Of a DNA stretch of 64,000 nt, positions 36,957 to 45,100 are shown piece by piece. Numbering within the stretch: position 1 is the stretch's first letter; every line of letters begins with the position of its first letter. The position numbers and the translations under genes were made by a program. The stretch is taken from contig JAHHHA010000001.1 of the NCBI GenBank assembly GCA_019359615.1, forward strand, positions 1 to 64,000, read 5' to 3'. The stretch is from Cyanosarcina radialis HA8281-LM2. GTDB taxonomy: Bacteria > Cyanobacteriota > Cyanobacteriia > Cyanobacteriales > CCAP-1448. The notes beneath the pieces are model-generated. The model made no database searches and had not been told where the DNA came from. It worked only from the letters and a program-made list of their open reading frames with translations.

Positions 36957-36974
36957 ATAAAAGTCTTAATACAT
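36888..36974 (+). repeat. Direct repeat, copy A (3' end of the GldA-like gene)
   Basis: It starts AGCGATCGCTTG and runs across the stop codon to AGTCTTAATACAT. Copy B (37913-37999) differs at about eight or nine positions. The pair brackets the toxin-antitoxin genes. Confidence 0.85.
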
Positions 36975-37117
36975 ATTCAGCCAACTGCTTGCCAAGAGTG
37001 AGTTCGTCGCTTAAGAGATGCCACTCAATTAATTTATGTACCAGAAAAAATTGTTGTTGTCGTTCAAAAGCAGCTTCTTGCTACGGACAGCAAATCGCCG
37101 ATCTGTTTGAGGCTTTT

Positions 37118-37133
37118 ACGTATAATAGTACGT
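37118..37133 (+). promoter_or_regulatory. Possible operator/-10 region of the toxin-antitoxin module
   Basis: A perfect 5-bp inverted repeat, ACGTA-taatag-TACGT, includes a TATAAT-like -10 (37121-37126). It lies 48 bases before the antitoxin start. Type II antitoxins usually bind such palindromes to repress their operon. No matching -35 is evident. Confidence 0.4.
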
Positions 37134-37180
37134 ATATCGAGAACAAAGAATTTGGACGCTGTACGGGAGGGGTTGGAAAG

Positions 37181-37675
37181 ATGGCAATCTCCGCTCAGGC
37201 TAACGTTTACGGTGATGAATTAATTACCGCCACAGAGTTGAATCGTCAGTCAGGACGAGTGCTAGATCGGGCGCGGGAGCGTCCGGTGACGATCGCTCGC
37301 AATGATGAATATTTTGCCTTGTTGCCTCGCCAGCAGATGGCATCCTGGGTCAAAGCAGCGACGCTGGCCCGAGTGGTCTTGGAAACCATCGATGCTGCCT
37401 ATCGCCTGCGCCTGGGAGAGGAGATCGGACAAGAGCATACCTCTAGATGGTTAACGGTATTTGATTCTCAGGAATTAAGTGAATTTATTGGCGAACTTGA
37501 GAGTGCATTCCGTCTGGTGGGTGCAGAGCCTGGGGCGATCGAGCGGGTGGAAGCGGTACTCCACGAGTGGTACGAGAGCGCCCTGGCTATTTCTAGTCCC
37601 GAACTGGCGGCAGCTTTCCGTGACGAAGTTGATGAAGTGTTGCTGACCGTACCCAGTAGCGATCGATCGGCGTGA
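37181..37675 (+). CDS. Phd/YefM-like antitoxin with long C-terminal extension
   Basis: The 164-residue product has an N-terminal Phd-like DNA-binding part: ITATELNRQSGRVLDRAR and RPVTIARNDEYFALLPR. This is followed by about 90 residues of mainly acidic helix (TVFDSQELSEFIGELESAF, VLHEWYESALAI), which would wrap the toxin. That is longer than the usual 80-90 residues. GGAGGGG lies 9 bases before the ATG. Its stop overlaps the start of a short toxin-like frame by four bases (GTGA), the classic arrangement of a type II pair. Confidence 0.8.
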   Translation: MAISAQANVYGDELITATELNRQSGRVLDRARERPVTIARNDEYFALLPRQQMASWVKAATLARVVLETIDAAYRLRLGEEIGQEHTSRWLTVFDSQELSEFIGELESAFRLVGAEPGAIERVEAVLHEWYESALAISSPELAAAFRDEVDEVLLTVPSSDRSA

Positions 37676-37836
37676 ATCGGAGAGTTTTTCCGTTAAAAGG
37701 CAAACTCTATATGGGAGCCTGGGAGTATGAAGTTACCAGTTCTGACCGAGTATTTTATGTTCCTGATGCCGAGCGGCAGAAAGTCGTAGTTTACTATGCT
37801 GGCAAACATCCCAAAGCTGCTCCTACCCCTCCTTGA
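37672..37836 (+). CDS. Short RelE/ParE-like toxin
   Basis: A 54-residue frame starting GTG, translationally coupled to the antitoxin by a 4-base overlap. It reads LKGKLYMGAWEYEVTSSD, RVFYVPDAERQKVVVYY, and AGKHPKAAPTPP. The central strands and their basic residues resemble the C-terminal half of RelE/ParE toxins. The usual first 30-35 residues are missing, so it may be a naturally short form or a decayed toxin. Confidence 0.7.
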   Translation: MNRRVFPLKGKLYMGAWEYEVTSSDRVFYVPDAERQKVVVYYAGKHPKAAPTPP

Positions 37837-38334
37837 GTTTTTTCCTTTTTTGTTCGTCAAACCGATCGACTTTCGCTAACCAAAGCTTCCAATTCCTTCA
37901 GCAACTACTCCAAGCGATCGCTTGATGGCTGCCATGGTTTCGGCCACAGTTGGAGTCGAACCAGAGAGAATTCAAGTTTAGATAATAGTTTTAATACGTA
38001 GTGCGACCAAGATGCCCGCGAGGAGAATTGCGATCGATATCCTCTTTTTAATACCTAAAACAGAAAAAATGAAGGATATTTTTAAAGTAACAGGCAACAG
38101 ACAACGGGAAACAGAGATCGAATACCATCCTGTTAGTGATGGTTAAAAAAACTAGCGATGAAGTCTCGATAAGTAGTCGGATTGAGCAAGGATGGCATAA
38201 CGGTCGAAGCGAGTATATGGTGGATCGTAGGCAAATAATAGCGGCAAAGAGCGATCGCTATGACCCAACTTCTAGACAAACCAACCGTAGACTCCAAGCA
38301 GTCAGAGAATTTAGAAAAAACGGCTGAGTAAAGC
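37837..38334. other. Intergenic region with gene-fragment duplicate
   Basis: Between the toxin and dnaN no full gene is supported. It holds copy B of the dehydrogenase 3' end (37913-37999). A 63-codon frame at 38136-38327 has no recognised features and is probably spurious. Confidence 0.6.
37913..37999 (+). pseudogene. Direct repeat, copy B (fragment of GldA-like gene)
   Basis: It repeats the last 23 codons (starting AGCGATCGCTTG) and the bases after the stop of the dehydrogenase gene. It has no promoter or start of its own. Confidence 0.85.
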
Positions 38335-39501
38335 CTACGACCTAATCTGAACTGGCATGACTAAGTAAGTCATTTTCAAGCCACCTACAGGGGTAAAAAT
38401 CACTGGGGTAGTCGGCCCGTTCAACTGCATTTGAATTTCGGCTGTCGGCAGAGCTTTCAGACCATCCATCAGATATTTGACGTTGAAAGCGATGTCTAAA
38501 TCCTCACCAGAAATCTGCGCTGGCATCGACTCTCTGGCGCTACCGAAATCTGCGGCTTCTACTGAGAGCGATAACTCCTGGCGATCGCCATCGAGAGTAA
38601 ACTTTACTAGATTATTCTTGCGATCGGCCAGCACCGATATTCTTTCCAGGGCGCTCAACAATGCCTTTCTATCTAACGTGACTTGCCGCTCGAACTGTTT
38701 GGGAATTAACTGGCGATAGTTGGGATATTGCCCCTCTAAAGTGCGACTGGTCAAACGCCCAGTAGGTAACTCAAAAACCGTATTTCCTTGACCCAGATGG
38801 AAAGAAACTGCTTCAAGATTTTGCGGCCCCCCTACCATCCGTTCTAATTCTCGCAATGCCCTGGCTGGTAGCGTCACTTCAAACTCTGCCTGTTGGCGTT
38901 CCCCCGCTGCTGACTTAGCATCGTCGCCAGTTTCTTCATCTTGGGCGACAGCGACCACCACAGCCAAACGATGTCCGTCTGTAGCCGCAAATTCTAGGCT
39001 ATCTCCACGAGCGATCAGATGCACTCCCGTCAATACTTGTTTGGTTTCGTCAGAACTAGATGCAAATAAAGAGCCTCGCAATCCTTCAATCAGAACTGCA
39101 CTCGGCAACTGCGATCCCAAACCGTTTTCTACCACTGGTAATTCGGGAAACTCTTCCGTACTCATCCCTCGAACTTGGTAACGACCGAAGGTAGAGGTAA
39201 TGGTTAAGCTTTCTGTCTCTGGTTCGCTTTCTAATGTAATTTCGACCTCTGGAAGCTTAGAGACAATCTCGTTTAACAACTTGGCTGGTAAAGTTAACTG
39301 ACCTGATTCTTGCACTTGGGCGCTAAAGCTGGTTTCAATTCCCAAACTTAAATCGAAGGCAGTTAAGCTCACTTGCTGCGGCTCTGTGCTAGCTTCCAGC
39401 TTGACGTTAGCCAAAATCGGATGAGTGGGACGAGATGGTACGGCTCGGCTAACTAGGGATAAGTTGTGACTGAGATCGGAAGAATTACAAATCAGCTTCA
39501 T
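38335..39501 (-). CDS. dnaN: DNA polymerase III beta sliding clamp
   Basis: The ring-shaped processivity clamp of the replicase. The 388 residues contain the three clamp domains, with MKLICNSSDLSHNLSLVSRAVP, RPTHPILANVKLEA, ATDGHRLAV, LEGQYPNYRQLIP, and the C-terminal YLVMPVQIRS that normally closes the peptide-binding pocket. Length is normal. The start ATG reads outward from the DnaA-box region at 39687-39860. dnaA itself is not next to it, unlike in many bacteria. Confidence 0.96.
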   Translation of the reverse strand: MKLICNSSDLSHNLSLVSRAVPSRPTHPILANVKLEASTEPQQVSLTAFDLSLGIETSFSAQVQESGQLTLPAKLLNEIVSKLPEVEITLESEPETESLTITSTFGRYQVRGMSTEEFPELPVVENGLGSQLPSAVLIEGLRGSLFASSSDETKQVLTGVHLIARGDSLEFAATDGHRLAVVVAVAQDEETGDDAKSAAGERQQAEFEVTLPARALRELERMVGGPQNLEAVSFHLGQGNTVFELPTGRLTSRTLEGQYPNYRQLIPKQFERQVTLDRKALLSALERISVLADRKNNLVKFTLDGDRQELSLSVEAADFGSARESMPAQISGEDLDIAFNVKYLMDGLKALPTAEIQMQLNGPTTPVIFTPVGGLKMTYLVMPVQIRS

Positions 39502-39686
39502 AGTTATGGCTCTAGCTTTGCTCGGTCATCCTTCCGGCTGTGGCGTTATTGGGGTAGCAAAGTGCTTTTAGGGATTTTATCACGCCCATTAAAACCACGA
39601 CAACTAAATCCCTGTTTGCACACCAGCAAAAATTCCTTCCGGGTTTATACGATCGATCTATTAAAAATATCAGTAATAATAGGTGT

Positions 39687-40100
39687 TGTGGAAATTGTGG
39701 AAAAAGTTAGGGGATCTTTTCTAGGCAAATGTTTTAACCGATACAAGTTTGTGGAAAAATCTGTGGAAAAGCCACGAGTTTTTCACAAGGTATTTATACT
39801 CATTGAAGTTTTTCTATTAAGATTGCGAGTTTTTTGCATTTTTTCCACATCTTTTCCACAGGAAACTAACATGACTGCGATCGGCAACTTGCCTTAACTG
39901 GCAATTTCAGTATTTTCGATCGCCAGCTAAGGCTTTTTCGCTCGATTGCACGATCGAGAATAATCCAAAGAGATATCAAAATATTAATTTGATAGATCGA
40001 GAGTTTTTCGACAATAGATCGGAATAAATTGAATCGCTGCTATTGAGATTATCACTGGAATAACCAAATAAATTAAAACTCTATAATCGCATTTATCAAA
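39687..40100. other. oriC: Putative chromosomal origin (oriC) beside dnaN
   Basis: Six exact or one-off TGTGGAAAA/TTTTCCACA DnaA boxes lie at 39687-39695, 39696-39704 (adjacent), 39750-39758, 39762-39770, 39841-39849 and 39852-39860. A weaker TTTTTCACA is at 39778-39786. An AT-rich stretch follows at 39960-40100, which could be the unwinding region. In several cyanobacteria oriC is next to dnaN, so context agrees. No origin-specific annotation can be proven from sequence alone. Confidence 0.75.
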
Positions 40101-40104
40101 TTTA

Positions 40105-41409
40105 TTAACTTGTTTGTTTACCCATCAGCTTTGCATAAAAATAAATGTATCCACCAATACCGATAAATAACAAGCACAGCGAAGTCGTAGCGTACAGCAG
40201 TGCCATCCCCGCACCAGCACCAGTGCCAAATATACTGCCGAAGATTCCTGTCAGGCTACCTTCTGGCATCATGGCTGGTTCAAAAATTCGATCGGCTAAA
40301 GGTCCGGCAATTAAAGTGGCACTCGCGGCCGTCACTTGGCCGATAAATGAAGTAGTCGCAAACACTCGTCCTTGGAATTCGGGTTTGACTTGGTTCATCC
40401 AAATCGCATCGTTAGAACTCCCCAGCATGGGAAAATTAAGCGACGAACAAAATTGGGCGGGTATCCAAATCGATGTCTGTTGACCTAAAGCAAAAACGGT
40501 TTTGCTCAAACCCGCTCCTACCATCCCTAGCAGAAACCCATGGATCTGACGTTTGAAACCGCCCCAGATACTAAAGATCGAGGCTCCGATGACACCGCCG
40601 ATCCCGGCAGTAGAAAGTAAGCTAGCTAAGATGGCGGCATTGTTATCAGTACGAGCCAAAATCATAGCTGAGTACAAGGAACCGCCGAGGTCGTGGGCAA
40701 ACCAAAACAACGATCCTAAGATTAACAGCGCCGACAAATTGGCATGGGTAAAAATGTAGCGGAAGCCAAACAGCGTCTCTTGCCAAAGATTTATCCAATT
40801 TAAGGGTTTAGTTTCAGTCGTAACGGGTTGGGGAATAATTGCCCGCCACACTGTTAGGACGGCGACGCAGAAAGTAATTAAGTCGATCGATAATATCCCG
40901 CTGAAACCGACGACGTAATACAAGCTCCCGGCTAGGGCTGGGGCGAAGACGATCGAACTGTAATGCAGCATCGAATTCATGCTGCTAGCGCGAGTATAGT
41001 GCTGTGGCGGCACCATCAGGGCGATCGAGGCTGTATATGCTAAATGCTGGATCTGACTGAAAGTGCCATTAATGGCAGCGGTGATGTAGAAGTGCCAAAC
41101 TTGCAAATTGCCAGTCGAATAAAGCCACAAAAGGGCGATTGTCGATAAGGCTGCGATCGCATCTGAGAGCATCATTAGTTGTTTGCGGCTGGTGCGATCG
41201 ACTAGCGTTCCCAGGAAGGGGGTAATCAAAATGCCTGGGGCTTGGCTGAAAAAACCCACTAAAGCTAGTGTCGTTGCTTGACCTGTGAATTCCCAAGCCC
41301 AAATCGTAGTAGCAAAGTCTGTCATGTAACTACCAATGGTGGATACCATCTGACCGATCCAGACTAGGAAAAAGGCATACATACTGTTTGGACTTGATTT
41401 TTGTGTCAT
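40105..41409 (-). CDS. MFS transporter
   Basis: A 434-residue protein with about twelve hydrophobic segments. The first includes FFLVWIGQMVSTIGSYM, and the loop-2/3 signature reads GTLVDRTSRKQLMMLSD. It resembles the MFS_3 group, which includes enterobactin exporter EntS. It lies 750 bp from the PKS/NRPS cluster on the opposite strand. An exporter role for the product is a guess based on this position. Substrate is unknown. Confidence 0.88.
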   Translation of the reverse strand: MTQKSSPNSMYAFFLVWIGQMVSTIGSYMTDFATTIWAWEFTGQATTLALVGFFSQAPGILITPFLGTLVDRTSRKQLMMLSDAIAALSTIALLWLYSTGNLQVWHFYITAAINGTFSQIQHLAYTASIALMVPPQHYTRASSMNSMLHYSSIVFAPALAGSLYYVVGFSGILSIDLITFCVAVLTVWRAIIPQPVTTETKPLNWINLWQETLFGFRYIFTHANLSALLILGSLFWFAHDLGGSLYSAMILARTDNNAAILASLLSTAGIGGVIGASIFSIWGGFKRQIHGFLLGMVGAGLSKTVFALGQQTSIWIPAQFCSSLNFPMLGSSNDAIWMNQVKPEFQGRVFATTSFIGQVTAASATLIAGPLADRIFEPAMMPEGSLTGIFGSIFGTGAGAGMALLYATTSLCLLFIGIGGYIYFYAKLMGKQTS

Positions 41410-42162
41410 CTAAGGTTCTGGTGGCGATCGCCTGCTTATCGATAAATTTTCACCAGATTTAGGATGACATCTTGCCGAATTCATCTTCACTCTAGGCTTT
41501 TTGAGCTAATAATGCTCTATCTTGCTTCCCTGCTAAATGTTTTTTGAACGCAAAGGGGCGCAGAGGTAAGCGCAAAGGTTCGCTGAGTTACGTTTGGTGA
41601 CACGCTACTCCCAGGCAAAATTTTTTATATCGCTCAAAGTTATTGCAAATTGTTTGCATTCTTGTAAATCATATGATAATTGATTTGCAATAGATGAGCA
41701 GTTATATTGAAAAAAATTATTAGGCTTTTAAAAGCAACTATAGCTAATAAGTGAGGTTAGAAATTGGCTGAGTTGACCTAAATGCAGTAGTTTTAGCACT
41801 CACGTTACAGTGTTACCCCTGTTATTTCGATTGAAATATTGCAAAAGATTATCTAATATGACTTGTCAATAGTGCTCGTTTTACTTTAATGTGATCCATT
41901 GTTAGTGAAAATTATTTTCAATAATTTTAGAGATGTGATGCAGACAGTTTAGAGCAGAATTTCGCTTTTTCTCCTGGATCGCGCGTTCTCCCTTGAGTGA
42001 GGACACCCAGAAATCTAACTTCCTACCCTACAAGCAAAGGGCAAGCCCCTCGACAGCCAAAAGCTTGACATCAAGCTGATGGGATTGTAGTGCGATATTT
42101 TCTGATGAATTGGCATTCATCAGAGTAAAACTGAGACGTTTGTAGAGCAGAAAAATAGACTA
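41410..42162. other. Intergenic region upstream of PKS1
   Basis: About 750 bases of AT-rich DNA separate the divergent MFS and PKS1 genes. I see a CGCAAAGGGGCGCAGAGG repeat remnant (about 41550-41590; a relative is at 55136-55172), and no gene. No recognised regulator-binding site could be supported, although the PKS1 promoter must be here. Confidence 0.6.
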
Positions 42163-45100
42163 ATGACTAGCTCGGAAATATCTAATTCGATCGAAGGAAT
42201 AGCCATTATTGGCATGGCAGGGCGCTTCCCAGGAGCAAAAAATATTGATGAGTTTTGGGAAAATCTCCGCGATGGCATCGAGTCAATTTCTTGGTTTACC
42301 GATGAGGAATTGCTGGCTGCTGGCATCAACTCAAACGCTTTAATAGATGAAAATTACATCAAAGCTGGAGCCAACCTAGAAAATATAGATTTATTTGATG
42401 CCGACTTCTTTGGTTTCAATCCTCAAGAAGCCAGCCGCATCGACCCCCAACACCGGATTTTTTTGGAATGTGCTTGGGAAGCTTTAGAAGATGCGGGCTA
42501 TGACTCCCAGACTTATAAAGACAAAATTGGCGTTTATGCGGGTGTGGGTTGGAATGGGTATTTATTATTTAATGTTGCTCCCGATCGCCAATTTCTAGAA
42601 TCAGCCATCGGCTATCAAACCCTGCTGGGGAATGACAAAGATTTCTTAACTACTCGCGTTTCTTATCAGTTAAATCTCAAAGGGCCGAGTATTGACGTAC
42701 AAACTGCCTGCTCCACTTCATTAGTAGCTGTCAGCATGGCTTGTCAAAGTTTGCTCGCCTATCAGTGCGATCTAGCCTTAGCTGGGGGGATTACTGTATC
42801 TGCTATTCCCAAAACTGGCTATTTATATCAAGAAGGGGGGATTTTATCTCCCGATGGGCACTGTCGCGCTTTTGATGCTGAAGCCAAAGGTACAGTTCCA
42901 GGCCATGGGGCTGGAATCGTGGTTTTGAAGCGGTTAGAAGAAGCGATCGCCGATGGAGATTGCATTCACGCCGTCATCCGAGGTGCGGCGATCAACAACG
43001 ATGGGGCGATGAAAGTCGGTTATACCGCTCCTAGCGTTGACGGGCAAGCTGAGGTAATAGCTGAAGCCCTAGCCCTAGCTGGAATCGAGCCAGAAACAAT
43101 TTCTTATATCGAAGCCCACGGTACGGGAACGCCTTTGGGAGATCCGATCGAAATTGCTGCTTTGACGCAAGTTTTTGGTGCTAGCACTGACAAACAAGGG
43201 TTTTGCGCTCTTGGTTCGGTCAAAACTAATATCGGCCATTTAGATGCAGCGGCGGGAGTCGCAGGCTTAATCAAAACAGTTTTAGCCCTGAAACATCAAT
43301 TAATTCCTCCCAGTTTGCATTTTCAGCAGCCGAATCCCAAGATCGACTTCAGCCATAGCCCGTTCTACGTCAACCACCAATTACAGGAATGGAAGTCCAA
43401 CGGGCATCCCAGGCGGGCGGGAGTCAGTTCTTTCGGGATTGGGGGAACTAATGCTCATGTCGTCTTGGAAGAAGCACTCCTTGGAGAGAGGGAGAGAGGG
43501 AGAGAGGGAGAGAGGGAGAGAAAGTATCAGTTATTGGTGCTTTCGGCAAAAACTAGTTCGGCTTTGGGAGGTGCTACGGAGAATTTGGTGGCATATCTCC
43601 AGAAGCATTCCGATCGAAACCTCGCCGATGTAGCTTATACCCTTCAGGTCGGTCGCCGCAGTTTTCCCCATCGACGGATGGTGGTTTGTCGAGATCTCGA
43701 AGATGCGATCGAGGTGTTGAAATCTCAAGATTCTCAAAGCTTCACAGAAGACGGCAAAACTCCTCTTCTGGCGTTCATGTTTCCAGGACAGGGCACTCAG
43801 TATGTGGGTATGGGGAAAGAACTTTATCGAACCGAACCCGTATTTCAAGAGCAGATCGATCGCTGTTGTCAACTACTCGAACCCCACTTAGGGCTGGATT
43901 TGCGATCGCTAATTTATCCAGATGGCGACGATCGCAAATCCAGTTCGATCGAAAGCCCGAATACTGCCCTCACCCCGCCTGCGGCATCCCTCTCCCAAGC
44001 TTGGGAGAGGGGCAGGGGAGAGGGCAAACGAGGTACTGAAGCCGCAGAGAAACTCAAACCAACTGCGATCGCTCAACCAGCATTATTTGTCATCGAGTAT
44101 GCTTTGGCGCAGTTGTGGATGTCGTGGGGGATTTCTCCTCAAGCTGCGATCGGTCATAGTATTGGCGAATATGTGGCTGCAACTCTAGCAGGGGTTTTTA
44201 GCTTGGAAGATGCTTTAACCCTAGTTGCTGCTAGAGGGCGACTGATGCAACAAATACCTTCTGGGGCGATGCTCTCTGTCGCTTTGTCAGAAGAGGAAGT
44301 GAGGGGTTGGTTGAAAAACCCTGAATCTAGCCCTCACCCCGCCCTATCGGGCACCCCTCTCCCAAGCTTGGGAGAGGGGAAGGGGGTGAGGGCAAATTCA
44401 ACACTTTCCATAGCTGCGATTAATGCGCCGAATTCGTGTGTGGTTTCGGGTACGGAGGAAGCGATCGCACTTTTCCAAGAAGAATTATCATCTCAAGGGA
44501 TAAGCTGTCGCCGCTTGCATACTTCCCATGCTTTTCACTCGCCGATGATGGATGGCATCTTGGCAGCATTTAGGGAAGAAGTCAAAAAAATTAAGTTGCA
44601 TTCTCCCTCGATTCCCTTTATTTCTAACCTTACAGGGACTTGGATTACAGCCGCCCAAGCTACAGATCCAAATTACTGGGCGCAGCATCTCAGGCAAACG
44701 GTTCGCTTTTCAGCAGGAATTTCTCAATTATTAGAAGATCCAAATCGGATTCTTTTAGAAGTCGGTCCGGGAAATACTTTATGCACTTTGGCTAGCAAGC
44801 AATCATCTGGAGTGGCATTGGCTTCATTACGGCATCCCCAACAGCAACAGTCGGATGTGGCTTTCTTGCTGAATACTTTGGGCAAATTATGGCTGTCTGG
44901 AGTCAAGATCGACTGGTCGGGTTTTTATGCCCATCAGCGCCGCTATCGCTTGCCTTTACCAACATATCCCTTTGAGCGTCAGCGTTATTGGATCGAACAG
45001 AAGGCAACAGATAATGGTAGGGGCGCAATGCTTTGCGCCCCTACAGAGGGTGGGATTACCCAGGAAAAATCGGATATTGCCGATTGGTTCTACGTTCCAA

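Noticed and set aside
38136-38327. Small gene of 63 codons before dnaN
   Set aside because: No ribosome site, no recognisable family, and low-quality composition.
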